Positions 45,904 through 54,792 of a stretch of DNA of 64,000 nt are shown here, piece after piece. The notes beneath the pieces are model-generated. The model saw only the letters and a list, made by a program, of their open reading frames with translations. It searched no databases and was not told the origin of the DNA. The DNA comes from Mycobacterium paragordonae (GTDB taxonomy: Bacteria > Actinomycetota > Actinomycetes > Mycobacteriales > Mycobacteriaceae), in the NCBI RefSeq assembly GCF_003614435.1, contig NZ_CP025546.1, forward strand, positions 5,518,001 to 5,582,000, written 5' to 3'. The translations under genes were made by a program, and so were the position numbers. Position 1 is the first letter of the stretch. Each line of letters begins with the position of its first letter.

Positions 45904-47766
45904 CTAGATCGCGCCGAGCGTCAGCGCCTCACGGTCGGCGAGGAACGGCATCGGCATCCAGCGAGCGGCCAGCAACGCCTCCATGGCGTTGCCCGGAACG
46001 GGGCGGGACAACAAGAATCCCTGCGCCCGGTGACAACCATGTTGCATCAACGTCAGTGCGGCGGCCGGGGTCTCCACCCCTTCAGCCACCAGTTGCAGGC
46101 CGAATGCCTCGGCCAGACCGATGATGGCGCGCACGATGGCCAGGTCACCGGCGTTGGTGCCCAGGTCGCGAACGAACCCGGTGTCGATTTTGAGCATGTC
46201 GACCGGAAGTGACTTCAGGTGCGACAGCACCGCGTAACCGGTGCCGAAGTCGTCGATGGCGATCTGCACCCCGACCTCTTTGAGTTCCGACAGCGTCTTG
46301 CGGGTGGCTTCGATGTCGTGCACCACCGCACGCTCGGTGATCTCGAGGCAGACCGAGCCGCCGTCAATGCCGAACTCCTCGATGGTGTCGGCGACACTGC
46401 GGACGAAACCGCGGGTGATCAGCTGGACGGGCGAGACGTTGATGCGCAGGATCGCGCTCTGCCCCACGCCGTTGGACCGCCAGCGGCTGAACTCTGCGCA
46501 GGCGCTGCGCATCACCCAGCGGCCGAGCTCGCCGGCGAGGTTGGTCGATTCGGCGACCCCGATGAACGAATCCGGTAGCAGCAGGCCCCAGATCGGGTGC
46601 CGCCAGCGCACCAGCGCCTCGGCCGCCACGATCGCGCCGGTCCACAGGTCGACCTCGGGCAGGTAGTGCAGCAGCAGCGCTTCGCTGTCGATGTCGCCCT
46701 GCAGGTGCAGCTCGATGTCATTGCGGAACGCGCTCTTGAGCGACATGTCGTCGGTGGACAGCGCCACCTGGTTTCCGCCGGCCCGCTTGGCCGTCAACAC
46801 CGCTTCGTCGGCGCGGCGCAGCAGGTCGGTGCTGTTGTCCCGGCCCGGCATGCCCACCGCCAGCCCGATGCTGACCGTGCGGGTGATCTGGTGGCCGCCG
46901 ATGGCGAGGCGCTCCCGCAGCATCGTGCCCAGGCGACGCGCGAATGACTCGGCCGCCGCACTCGACATCGTCTGATCTGGGATGACGACGAACTCGTCAC
47001 CACCTAGCCGCGCGATCATGCTCTGGCTGCCCGCGCAGACCCGCAGGCGCTGGGCGAAGACGCGGATGAACCAGTCGCCCGCGGTGTGACCGAGGTAGTC
47101 GTTGATGGACTTGAGCCGGTCGAGGTCCATGTAGAGCACCGCGACGGGCCCGGGGTTGCCGGCCGCCAGCCGGTCGGACAGGTGCGCGACCAGCGCCCGG
47201 CGGTTGTACAGACCGGTCAGGTCGTCGTGTTCGGCCAGGTACCGCAACTTCTCGTCAGCGGCGATCCGGGCTTGCAGCTGCGCGAACAGCGCCGCGACCG
47301 CCTCGAGCGTGTTGATCTCTTCCTGTTTCCATTTGCGCGCGCCGAACTTCACGAAGCCCAGGACGCCGGTGGTCATCTCGCCGGACACCAGCGGTGCGGC
47401 CGCGACGGACGGCGACGCCGTCTGTTTGGCGCCGCCCACCCAGCGCAACGACCGGTTGCTCTGGTCGGGCCGGATCACCACGGGCTTGCGCCCGTGCTCG
47501 CACTGGGCCAGCACCGGGTCGGCGCTGGTGAAGTGCACGACGGCCTGCGGGTCAGGATCAGGGACGTCGGCCCGCGGGGGCCATTCCGCAACCAGGACCG
47601 AGGCCCGGATGTCGTGGTCGTGATGCCGCAGGAAGCTCGCGTCCACATCGAATTGCTCCACCAGTTGGGCGAGCACCCGCTCGCTCACCTGCGTCGCGGT
47701 GGACGCGGTCGCCTCCATGAGCTGAGTAGCCACGGAGGTGACGACGAGGTCCAAGCTGCGCGGCAA
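45904..47766 (-). CDS. GAF-GGDEF-EAL bifunctional c-di-GMP synthase/phosphodiesterase
   Basis: 620 aa from TTG 47766, which has GGAGG five bases upstream; an upstream TTG at 47808 lacks one. GAF domain at about 10-165, GGDEF domain with intact RLGGDEF (255-259), EAL domain with intact EALVRW (383-388), DDFGTGY (505-511) and VAEGVET. Both activities should be possible, as in the M. tuberculosis homologue Rv1354c and M. smegmatis DcpA. c-di-GMP commonly controls exopolysaccharide output, and the gene heads a two-gene unit with the surface lipoprotein, next to the minus-strand polysaccharide operon. Confidence 0.95.
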   Translation of the reverse strand: MPRSLDLVVTSVATQLMEATASTATQVSERVLAQLVEQFDVDASFLRHHDHDIRASVLVAEWPPRADVPDPDPQAVVHFTSADPVLAQCEHGRKPVVIRPDQSNRSLRWVGGAKQTASPSVAAAPLVSGEMTTGVLGFVKFGARKWKQEEINTLEAVAALFAQLQARIAADEKLRYLAEHDDLTGLYNRRALVAHLSDRLAAGNPGPVAVLYMDLDRLKSINDYLGHTAGDWFIRVFAQRLRVCAGSQSMIARLGGDEFVVIPDQTMSSAAAESFARRLGTMLRERLAIGGHQITRTVSIGLAVGMPGRDNSTDLLRRADEAVLTAKRAGGNQVALSTDDMSLKSAFRNDIELHLQGDIDSEALLLHYLPEVDLWTGAIVAAEALVRWRHPIWGLLLPDSFIGVAESTNLAGELGRWVMRSACAEFSRWRSNGVGQSAILRINVSPVQLITRGFVRSVADTIEEFGIDGGSVCLEITERAVVHDIEATRKTLSELKEVGVQIAIDDFGTGYAVLSHLKSLPVDMLKIDTGFVRDLGTNAGDLAIVRAIIGLAEAFGLQLVAEGVETPAAALTLMQHGCHRAQGFLLSRPVPGNAMEALLAARWMPMPFLADREALTLGAI

Positions 47767-48036
47767 CGAGACCTCCGATGTTGTGCACGTGTTCAACGAC
47801 TGCGTCAATTATGGGTGACCAGCCCGGACGGCGGACGGTATTCGCGGCCGCCGTTTTGCCCGTCTCTCGATGCCCACTGATGCGCATCGAAGTGGCCGAT
47901 TACCCGGACCGGCGCAGGTCACGGATGGATTCCTGGTTACCAGAGATTAGCATGCAAGCCCTTCGGACCCCTGCCTGAAAACCAGCTGACCAGCGTGGTC
48001 GTTCCGCGGGCTAGCAGCCGAAGTCGGTGTTTCGGC

Positions 48037-48052
48037 TAGGGTCAGGCAGATG
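48037..48052 (+). promoter_or_regulatory. Likely leaderless promoter of the second FkbM gene
   Basis: TAGGGT (48037-48042) ends 7 bp before the ATG at 48050, the spacing of a mycobacterial leaderless transcript. No ribosome-binding site precedes the ATG. Confidence 0.5.
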
Positions 48053-48844
48053 TCTGTCGCACGGTCGGCCAAACGGTTGCTCGCGCCGGCGGCCAAGACC
48101 GTCGCGCCGCACATGTTCTGGAAGCGCAAGTTCAAGATCCTGCAACGTCTCGGGGAATCCCGCCCGGATGTGGCGCTGGTGGCCTCGCTGTGCGACCCGG
48201 AGCGGGTGTCGCTGGACATCGGGGCCGACGTCGGCGAATTCGCGATCGCGATGCTGTCCTCGTCGCGGTCCGTGATCGCGTTCGAGCCCCGCCCCGCGCA
48301 GGCCCGCAACCTGGCATTGATGTTCACCGCCGTCGGGGCGCCGGTGCGCATCGAGGCGGTGGCCCTTTCCGACGAGGCCGGAGTGACGGCGATGCGGGTG
48401 GTGGAATCCGACCCGGGCCGCAGCACGATCGACCACGAGAACGTCCTGGACACCGCGGTCGGCGGCCCGGTGGCCACCATCGACGTCCCGGTGAAGCGTC
48501 TCGACGACCTGCGGCTCGACAACGTCGGCCTGGTCAAGATCGACGTCGAGGGCCACGAGTTGGCCGTGCTGCGCGGCGCCGTGAACACGCTGCGGCGCAA
48601 CCGGCCGACCATCGTGGTGGAGGCCGAGGAACGCCATCACGCCAACGCCGTGGCCGACATCACTGCGCTGCTGAGCGGGCTCGGCTTCCGCGGCCACTTC
48701 TGGCTCGACGACCAGCGCCGGCCCATCGAGGAGTTCGACGCCGCCACCCACCAGAATCCGGACAACATCGGTGGCGCCGAGGACGACTGGGCACCGCGCG
48801 GCGTGTACGTCAACAACTTCGTCTTCGAGCCGGCGAACGCCTGA
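48050..48844 (+). CDS. FkbM family methyltransferase
   Basis: 264 aa, ATG. SAM motif I VSLDIGADVGEFAIAML, IAFEPRPAQARNLALM, and LVKIDVEGHELAVLRGAV, the FkbM signature; the C-terminal part (EEFDAATHQNPDNIGGAEDD, then GVYVNNFVFEP) resembles family members acting on sugars. Related in family but not close in sequence to the FkbM gene at 39090, so the locus may place two O-methyl groups. Stands alone on the plus strand between the c-di-GMP unit and the oxidoreductase-sigma pair. Confidence 0.88.
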   Translation: MSVARSAKRLLAPAAKTVAPHMFWKRKFKILQRLGESRPDVALVASLCDPERVSLDIGADVGEFAIAMLSSSRSVIAFEPRPAQARNLALMFTAVGAPVRIEAVALSDEAGVTAMRVVESDPGRSTIDHENVLDTAVGGPVATIDVPVKRLDDLRLDNVGLVKIDVEGHELAVLRGAVNTLRRNRPTIVVEAEERHHANAVADITALLSGLGFRGHFWLDDQRRPIEEFDAATHQNPDNIGGAEDDWAPRGVYVNNFVFEPANA

Positions 48845-48860
48845 GCCACAGGCCCCGGAC

Positions 48861-48874
48861 GTGAGACAGCTCAC
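48861..48874. promoter_or_regulatory. Short inverted repeat upstream of the oxidoreductase gene
   Basis: GTGAG, ACAG, CTCAC forms a perfect 5-bp dyad just upstream of the candidate sigma-factor promoter. It may be an operator or chance. Confidence 0.3.
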
Positions 48875-48889
48875 ACTTAACGCTCCTTC

Positions 48890-48918
48890 TGTCACGGACC
48901 GCCGGCCGACGGTGTCTG
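48890..48918 (+). promoter_or_regulatory. Candidate ECF41/SigJ-type promoter
   Basis: GTCACG (48891-48896), 16 bp, then TGTCTG (48913-48918) resembles the GTCACA / CGTC-containing promoters reported for ECF41 and SigJ sigma factors. It precedes the oxidoreductase-sigma factor operon, so autoregulation is likely; match is partial. Confidence 0.5.
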
Positions 48919-48952
48919 AAGGGTGTAACCGCACACCGAGAAGGAGACAACG

Positions 48953-50149
48953 ATGTCTGAACGACCGAATCCCACCGACCGGAAAGCGCACGTCGTCGTG
49001 CTCGGCGGCGGGTACGCCGGGACGATGGCGGCGAACCATCTGGGGCTGCGTACCGACGTCGACATCACCCTGGTCAACCCCCGCCCGCAGTTCGTCGAGC
49101 GGATCCGGCTGCACCAGCTGGCCGCCGGCACCGGCGTCGCCACCGCCGACTACGGCACCCTGCTGGGCAAAGGTGTCCGGCTGGTCGTCGACACCGCCGA
49201 CCACATCGACGCCGCCGCGCGGCGGGTGCTGCTCGCCTCGGGCGCCGCGCTGGACTACGACTACCTGATCTATGCGATCGGCAGCACCGGCGCCGCTCCG
49301 GTCGCGGTGCCCGGCGCGGCCGAGTACGCGCACATCCTGGCGGAGCTGGAAGGCGCGCAGAAGCTGCGCTACGCACTCGCGGATCTGCCATTACAGGCGC
49401 CCGTCACCGTCGTCGGCGCCGGCTTGACCGGCATCGAGGCCGCGGGCGAACTCGGCGAGCAGGGCCGCGAAGTGACCCTGGTCTGCGGCGGCATCCTCGG
49501 CCCGTCACTGAGCGGCCCGGGCCGGCGTTCGGTGGCCAAGCAGCTGCGCAAACTCGGCGTGCACGTGCTCGAATCGGCGACCGTCGCCGAGGTGCGCTGG
49601 GATTCGGTGGTGCTCGCGGACGGCACCCTGCTGCCCAGTGCCGTGACGGTGTGGACGGCCGGCTTCGGCGTCCCGGATCTGGCCGCGCGCAGCGGGCTGC
49701 GCACCGACGCGCTGGGCCGGCTGCTCACCGACGAAACCTTGACCAGCATCAGCGATGAGCACATCGTCGCCGCCGGCGACGCCGCCGCGCCGTCCAACCA
49801 GCCACTGCGGATGAGCTGCCAGGCGGCCATCCCGCTGGCCGCCCAGGCCGCCAACACGGTGTTGTCCCGCATCGCCGGGACCGCTCCGGCGCTGCTCGAC
49901 CAGGCGTTCACCGGACAGTGCATCAGCGTCGGCCGCAGCTACGGCACCATCCAGCTGGCCCGCCGCGACGACACCCCGGTGAACCTCTACGTCGGCGGCC
50001 GCACGGCGGCGTCGATCAAGGAACTGGTCTGCAAGGGCACGCTGTGGGGCCTGCGCAAGGAAGCCGCCAAGCCCGGCTGGTACCGCTGGCTCAAGGGTGG
50101 CGACCGGCCCGCGCAGCAGACCGCCGACGAGCAGGCCGCGCTGCGGTGA
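48953..50149 (+). CDS. FAD-dependent pyridine nucleotide-disulfide oxidoreductase, NDH-2-like
   Basis: 398 aa, ATG with AAGGAG upstream. FAD-binding VVVLGGGYAGTMAANHL at the N-terminus, a second dinucleotide motif VTVVGAGLTGIEAAGEL for NAD(P)H, and the closing ISDEHIVAAGDAAA. Overall layout is that of type II NADH dehydrogenase-like flavoproteins, but the C-terminal membrane-anchor part is short. ECF41 sigma genes normally sit beside a redox enzyme or decarboxylase (the COE genes), and this one overlaps the sigma gene by GTGA, so it should be the regulated partner. Confidence 0.9.
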   Translation: MSERPNPTDRKAHVVVLGGGYAGTMAANHLGLRTDVDITLVNPRPQFVERIRLHQLAAGTGVATADYGTLLGKGVRLVVDTADHIDAAARRVLLASGAALDYDYLIYAIGSTGAAPVAVPGAAEYAHILAELEGAQKLRYALADLPLQAPVTVVGAGLTGIEAAGELGEQGREVTLVCGGILGPSLSGPGRRSVAKQLRKLGVHVLESATVAEVRWDSVVLADGTLLPSAVTVWTAGFGVPDLAARSGLRTDALGRLLTDETLTSISDEHIVAAGDAAAPSNQPLRMSCQAAIPLAAQAANTVLSRIAGTAPALLDQAFTGQCISVGRSYGTIQLARRDDTPVNLYVGGRTAASIKELVCKGTLWGLRKEAAKPGWYRWLKGGDRPAQQTADEQAALR

Positions 50150-51051
50150 GCAACGCATCGGACAGCGGCGGGCACGCAGAACGCTTCACCCTGCTGCGGC
50201 CGCTGCTGTTCACCATCGCCTACGAAATCCTGGGCTCCGCAACCGAAGCCGACGACGTGCTGCAGGACAGCTACCTGCGCTGGGCCGACGTCGACCTGTC
50301 GAACGTGCGCGACACCAAGTCCTACCTGGCCCAGCTGGTCACCCGGCAGGCACTCAACGCGCTGCGGGCTCAGGCGCGCCGCCGCGAGGAGTACGTCGGA
50401 CCCTGGCTGCCCGAACCGCTTCTCCTGGAGGGCCAGGACGCCTCGAGCGACGTGGTGCTGGCCGAGTCGGTGTCGATGGCCATGCTGATCCTGCTCGAGA
50501 CGCTGACCCCGGACGAGCGGGCGGTGTTCGTGCTGCGGGAGGTCTTCGGGTTCGACTACGGCGAGATCGCCGAGGCGGTCGGCAAGCCAGCGGCCACGGT
50601 CCGCCAGGTCGCCCACCGGGCGCGCGAACACGTACACGCGCGACGCAAGCGCTTCGGCTCGGTCGACTCGCGGCGCAACGCGGAGATCACGGCACAGTTC
50701 CTGGCCACGGCGGCCAACGGCGATGTCGACGCCCTGGTTGGAATGCTGGCCCCGGACGCCGTGTGGATGGCCGACGGCGGCGGCAAGGTCAGCGCGGCCC
50801 GCAAGCCGGTGGTGGGTGCCGAGAAGGTTGCCAAGGCCATCGTCGGGCTGCTGCGCAAGACCCATGCCCACCTGCGTGTCGAAACGGTGACCTGCAACAG
50901 CGCTCCGGCAGTGGTGCTCTACCTCGCCGGGCGCATGGAGGGCGTGATCACGGTCGAGATCGTCGACGACAAGATCACCAACTTCTACGCGATGCGCAAT
51001 CCCGACAAGTTGGTTTCGCTGGGCAACGCCCGGCAGATCAGCCGGCGCTGA
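50146..51051 (+). CDS. ECF41-family RNA polymerase sigma factor, SigJ-like
   Basis: 301 aa, GTG 50146 in a GTGA overlap. Sigma region 2 (YEILGSATEADDVLQDSYLRWA), region 4 (LTPDERAVFVLREVFGFDYGEIAEAVGKPAATVRQV), and a C-terminal SnoaL-like extension from about residue 180. The ECF41 marks are all present: WLPEP in the linker, DGGGK in the extension and NPDKL near the end. In this family the extension replaces a separate anti-sigma factor and tunes activity. M. tuberculosis SigJ is of the same group. Probably controls its own operon. Confidence 0.93.
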   Translation: MSNASDSGGHAERFTLLRPLLFTIAYEILGSATEADDVLQDSYLRWADVDLSNVRDTKSYLAQLVTRQALNALRAQARRREEYVGPWLPEPLLLEGQDASSDVVLAESVSMAMLILLETLTPDERAVFVLREVFGFDYGEIAEAVGKPAATVRQVAHRAREHVHARRKRFGSVDSRRNAEITAQFLATAANGDVDALVGMLAPDAVWMADGGGKVSAARKPVVGAEKVAKAIVGLLRKTHAHLRVETVTCNSAPAVVLYLAGRMEGVITVEIVDDKITNFYAMRNPDKLVSLGNARQISRR

Positions 51052-51095
51052 CCTTCGGCTCGTGCGGGAATCCCCCGTTCTGACAAGCTAGGGCG

Positions 51096-52358
51096 GTGCG
51101 AATCGACCGGCTCGGCGATCTGGGTGGCGCGCCGCAGGTGCTGCGCGCCGTCGGCCGCGCCACCAGCCGGCTCGGCCTGCCGCCGCCGGCCGCGTTGACC
51201 GGTGAGTGGTTCGGCGCACTGGCCGTCATCGCGCCCAGCGTGCCGGTGCACCCGGTCGCAGTCGACGACGTCTTCTCCGCCGGCGGTGGGCCCGGCCTGC
51301 CGGCAGACGCCGAGGTGGGTGCGGTAGGCGGGGGCTGGATCGGCTTCCTCTCCTACCCCGACGCCGGAGCCGACGGCCTGCCCCACCGGATTCCTGAGGC
51401 CGCCGGTGGCTGGACCGACTGCGTCTTGCGGCGCGACCGGTACGGACAGTGGTGGTATGAGAGCCTGTCCGGCGCCCCACTGCCGGACTGGCTGGCCAGT
51501 GCGCTGACCCTGACCACCAGAACGGCACCAATGTGCCAGATCGAATGGGAGACCGGAGACCGCTCAGCACACCGCGAGGGTGTGCTGGCCTGTCTCGAGG
51601 CGATCGCCGCCGGGGAGGTGTACCAGGCCTGCGTCTGCACCCGGTTCACCGGCACTGTCAGCGGGTCCCCGCTGGACTTCTTCATCGAGGGCGTTGCCCG
51701 AACCGCTCCGGCCCGGGCGGCCTATGTCGCGGGACACTGGGGCGCGGTGGCGTCGCTGTCGCCGGAACTTTTCCTGCGCCGCCGTGGTGACACGGTGACC
51801 TCCAGCCCGATCAAGGGAACCCTGCCGCTGGACGCCTGGCCGTCGGCACTGCGGGCCTCGCCCAAAGAAGTCGCCGAGAACATCATGATCGTCGATCTGG
51901 TGCGTAACGACCTTGGGCGAGTGGCGATTACCGGTACCGTACGAGTTCCGGAACTGTTGGTTGTGCGGCGCGCCCCCGGGGTGTGGCACCTGGTGTCGAC
52001 GGTGTCGGCACAGGTGCCGGCCGAGCTGCCGATGTCGCGATTGCTCGATGCCACGTTCCCTCCGGCATCGGTCACCGGCACACCGAAACTGCGTGCCCGC
52101 CAACTCATTTCGCAATGGGAATTAAACCGTCGCGGAATATATTGCGGCACAGTCGGAATGGCGTCGCCAGTGGCAGGATGCGAGCTCAACGTCGCGATCC
52201 GCACCGTCGAATTCGACGCACTCGGCAATGCCGTGCTCGGGGTGGGCGGCGGCATCACGGCCGACTCCGACCCGGACGCCGAATGGGCCGAATGCCTGCA
52301 CAAGGCCGCCCCGGTGATCGGGCTGCCCACGTCGGTGACAGCGAGTCGAGTGAGTTAA
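51096..52358 (+). CDS. pabB: Aminodeoxychorismate synthase component I
   Basis: 420 aa, GTG. It converts chorismate to aminodeoxychorismate for p-aminobenzoate and folate synthesis, using ammonia from a glutaminase partner. Chorismate-binding domain motifs: SLSPELFLRRRGDTVTSSPIKGT with the PIKGT lysine typical of PabB, NIMIVDLVRNDLGRV, FPPASVTGTPKLRARQLI and GGGITADSDPDAEW. The short N-terminal domain fits the mycobacterial enzyme (Rv1005c). This gene marks the return to the conserved backbone after the large insertion. Confidence 0.94.
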   Translation: MRIDRLGDLGGAPQVLRAVGRATSRLGLPPPAALTGEWFGALAVIAPSVPVHPVAVDDVFSAGGGPGLPADAEVGAVGGGWIGFLSYPDAGADGLPHRIPEAAGGWTDCVLRRDRYGQWWYESLSGAPLPDWLASALTLTTRTAPMCQIEWETGDRSAHREGVLACLEAIAAGEVYQACVCTRFTGTVSGSPLDFFIEGVARTAPARAAYVAGHWGAVASLSPELFLRRRGDTVTSSPIKGTLPLDAWPSALRASPKEVAENIMIVDLVRNDLGRVAITGTVRVPELLVVRRAPGVWHLVSTVSAQVPAELPMSRLLDATFPPASVTGTPKLRARQLISQWELNRRGIYCGTVGMASPVAGCELNVAIRTVEFDALGNAVLGVGGGITADSDPDAEWAECLHKAAPVIGLPTSVTASRVS

Positions 52359-52459
52359 CTCAGCAAATTTCCGGCGGCCGAGCTGACTGGTGTGAATTTT
52401 CCCGATCGGCCACATGAGCCGCCGGGTACGCATAAGCTTCTGCCATCGACGTGTGTCTT

Positions 52460-52476
52460 TCGCGCGTCACGCGCGA
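52460..52476 (+). promoter_or_regulatory. Leader hairpin upstream of the PGLPG-repeat protein
   Basis: TCGCGCG, loop TCA, CGCGCGA is a 7-bp perfect hairpin 30 bp before the ATG at 52507. A CATAAG -10-like sequence lies about 30 bp upstream. The stem could influence RNA stability or access to the AAAGGGA ribosome-binding site. Confidence 0.4.
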
Positions 52477-52506
52477 GGGGTTCGGCAGGGTCGGAAAGGG
52501 ATTCTC

Positions 52507-53880
52507 ATGAGAGTTGCCATCGTTGGCGCTGCGGCTGCCGCTGTATTGGGTGGCGCGCTGGCGGTTGCGCCCTTGACGATCTCCAACCAGAGCAGGACGT
52601 CCACCGGCGGAACCTGCAGCGCAGGTCAGCAGTGCGACAAGCTGGCTTCGGTCCTCATGCCGGAAACCGGCAAGCCCGGGGCTATGGCGCCCAAGGGCGC
52701 CCCGTCGGCCCTCGAGCCGCAGGAGCCGGCGCCGCCGGCCGCGGCGGCGCCGCGCCCGCCTGCCGAGCCCGCTGCCTACACGCCTCCCAACCCGTCGCCC
52801 GCCAACCCGGGGTTGTTGCCCCCCGCGAACAACACGCTGCCCCCCGCGTCACCCCCCAACGGGGCGCTCCCGCCGGGCTTCGACCCGAACGCCGCGGCGC
52901 TTCCCGGCATCGGTGACGTTCCCGGCATGGGCATCCCCGGCCTACCGGACCTTTACGGCTACGCCGGCGGTGCGGCGGCCCTCTCGCAGGTACCCGCCGG
53001 GGTGAACGCGGCCGCAGCCGTCGTCAACGGCGTGCTCGGGGTGGGCAACACCATTTCCAGCGTGGTGTCGACCAGCGCCCTCGCCGTCACCTATGTGGTG
53101 TTGGCGTACAACGCTTTACAGTCCTCGGGCATCCTGCCCGCGGCCCAGGGCGGGCTGAACTCCCTCAGCTCGATGCTGCTGCCCTCGGCGGCCGCGGCGC
53201 TGCCGGCCGCGGCTCTGCCCGCACTGAGCCTGCCGGGCCTGCCCGCCCTCAACATCCCGGGTCTGCCGGGCATCTCGCCGGCCGGTCTGATCGGCCTGGC
53301 CGCAGCCGGTGGCCTGCCCGGCATCAGCCTCCCGGGCCTGCCCGACATCTCGCCGGCGAACCTGATGGCGCTGGCCTCGGCCGGCCTGCCGGGTCTGCCC
53401 GGTGTGTCGCCGACGGACCTGCTCGCGCTGGCCGCTGCCGGCGGCATCCCGGGTCTGCCGAGCCTGCCGGGTGTGAACCCGGCGGCGCTGGTAGCGGCGC
53501 TGCCGGCAATCGCCGCCGGAATCCCGGGTCTGCCGCCACTGCCCGGCATCGACCCGGCGATGCTGGCCGCCGCACTGCCCGCGCTGACCGGTGGGGGTAT
53601 CCCGGGTGTCGATCCCGCGATGCTCGCGGCGGCACTGCCGGCACTGCTCGGCGGCGCGCCGGCGCTGCCGGGCGTTGACCCGGCCACGGTGCTCGCCGCG
53701 TTGCCGGCGATGGCCGCCGCGGCCGGTATTCCCACGGCGCTGCCTGCAGGTCTGCCCGCGCTGCCGGCTCTGCCTGCGCTGCCCCCGCCTCCGCCGCTGC
53801 CCGCGCTGCCCCCGCCTCCTCCGCTGGCGGCCATCCCGCACCCGCCGCTGTGCCCGATTCCGGGCGGCCCCTGCTTCTGA
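52507..53880 (+). CDS. Secreted/membrane Pro-Leu-Gly-Ala repeat protein, Rv1004c-like
   Basis: 457 aa from ATG 52507 with AAAGGGA upstream. N-terminal signal-like helix (VAIVGAAAAAVLGGALAVAP), a Cys pair (TCSAGQQC), a proline-rich region to about residue 135, then a long run of degenerate units of about 20-25 residues of the form LPGLPxx(D/N)Pxx(L/M)xALAAAG, and a C-terminal poly-Pro section with two Cys (LCPIPGGPCF). I take it as the counterpart of the Rv1004c membrane protein by position and composition. Function unknown; a surface or wall-spanning role is likely. A good candidate substrate for Pmt O-mannosylation only in the Pro/Ser/Thr-rich N-terminal part. Confidence 0.82.
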   Translation: MRVAIVGAAAAAVLGGALAVAPLTISNQSRTSTGGTCSAGQQCDKLASVLMPETGKPGAMAPKGAPSALEPQEPAPPAAAAPRPPAEPAAYTPPNPSPANPGLLPPANNTLPPASPPNGALPPGFDPNAAALPGIGDVPGMGIPGLPDLYGYAGGAAALSQVPAGVNAAAAVVNGVLGVGNTISSVVSTSALAVTYVVLAYNALQSSGILPAAQGGLNSLSSMLLPSAAAALPAAALPALSLPGLPALNIPGLPGISPAGLIGLAAAGGLPGISLPGLPDISPANLMALASAGLPGLPGVSPTDLLALAAAGGIPGLPSLPGVNPAALVAALPAIAAGIPGLPPLPGIDPAMLAAALPALTGGGIPGVDPAMLAAALPALLGGAPALPGVDPATVLAALPAMAAAAGIPTALPAGLPALPALPALPPPPPLPALPPPPPLAAIPHPPLCPIPGGPCF

Positions 53881-53904
53881 GCCTCGCTGCGGTCGGGCGT
53901 TGTT

Positions 53905-54768
53905 CTAGGCCGGCTCGTCGGCTTCGCGCCGGGATTTGAGTACGGCCTCGTACAGCTGCCGGGAACGCACATCCGGGTATCCGGCCGCCACGTGACTGCA
54001 CGCATCCTTGATGCGGATGCCGCCGTCGACCAGGTTCTCCACCTCGGCGACCAGGTCCGCCACCAGGGTGGACAGATCGGCGCGGGGCGTCGCTCCCGCC
54101 AGCACCACGGTGACTTCGCCGAGCACGCCGTCGGCCGCCCAGGTGGCCAGCTCGTCCAGCGACCCGCGCACCACTTCTTCGTGCACTTTGGTCAGTTCCC
54201 GGCAGATCGCGGCCTGACGGGCACCGCCGAGCTGCTCGACCGCGTCGCGCAGGCAAGCGGCCAGCCGGCGCGGGGACTCGAAGAACACGCAGGTGCGCCG
54301 TTCGTCGGCCAGGCCGGCCAGCCAGGTCCGCCGCGCCGACCCTTTGCGGGGAGCGAAACCCTCGAAGCAGAACTTGTCGGCCGGCAGGCCGGAGACCACC
54401 AGCGCGGTCGTCACCGCCGACGGCCCGGGCAGGCACTGGACCGGCAGACCGGCTTCGATGCAGGCCGCGACCAGCCGGTAGCCGGGGTCGCTGATGATCG
54501 GCATGCCTGCATCGCTGACCACCAGCACGGTGGCCCCGGAAGTGATCGCGTCGACCAGCGTCGCGACGCGGGTGGTCTCGACGCGGTCGAACAGGCTGAG
54601 CACCCGGCCGCCGATCGTAACGTCGAGGGCCCTGGCGAGGTTGCGCACCCGGCGGGTGTCCTCGGCGGCCACCACATCGGCTTCGGCCAGGGCTTCGGTG
54701 AGGCGTGGCGACGCATCCGCAGGATGCCCCAACGGCGTCGCACCGAGTAACAGGCGCCCAGTGGTCAT
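53905..54768 (-). CDS. rsmI: 16S rRNA (cytidine1402-2'-O)-methyltransferase
   Basis: 287 aa from ATG 54768. Tetrapyrrole-methylase fold: LLLGATPLGHPADASPRL, VVAAEDTRRVRNLA, VVSDAGMPIISDPGYRLV (most relatives have Thr where Met stands), CLPGPSAVTTALVVSGLP, FEGFAPRKGS and FFESPRRL. It methylates the ribose of C1402 of 16S rRNA in the decoding centre. Divergent from pmt across only 24 bp, and convergent with the repeat-protein gene. Confidence 0.95.
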   Translation of the reverse strand: MTTGRLLLGATPLGHPADASPRLTEALAEADVVAAEDTRRVRNLARALDVTIGGRVLSLFDRVETTRVATLVDAITSGATVLVVSDAGMPIISDPGYRLVAACIEAGLPVQCLPGPSAVTTALVVSGLPADKFCFEGFAPRKGSARRTWLAGLADERRTCVFFESPRRLAACLRDAVEQLGGARQAAICRELTKVHEEVVRGSLDELATWAADGVLGEVTVVLAGATPRADLSTLVADLVAEVENLVDGGIRIKDACSHVAAGYPDVRSRQLYEAVLKSRREADEPA

Positions 54769-54775
54769 GACGGAC

Positions 54776-54785
54776 AGCCTACGAT
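54776..54785. promoter_or_regulatory. Overlapping divergent -10 elements of rsmI and pmt
   Basis: TACGAT (54780-54785, plus) ends 7 bp before the pmt ATG at 54793; TAGGCT (54781-54776, minus) ends 7 bp before the rsmI ATG at 54768. Both spacings fit leaderless transcripts, and the hexamers share two bases, so the two promoters should exclude each other. Confidence 0.55.
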
Positions 54786-54792
54786 CGACGTG

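Noticed and set aside
53215..53760. Regular short repeats that might be a CRISPR-like array
   Set aside because: They are in-frame coding repeats of the PGLPG protein with variable units and no constant spacer length.
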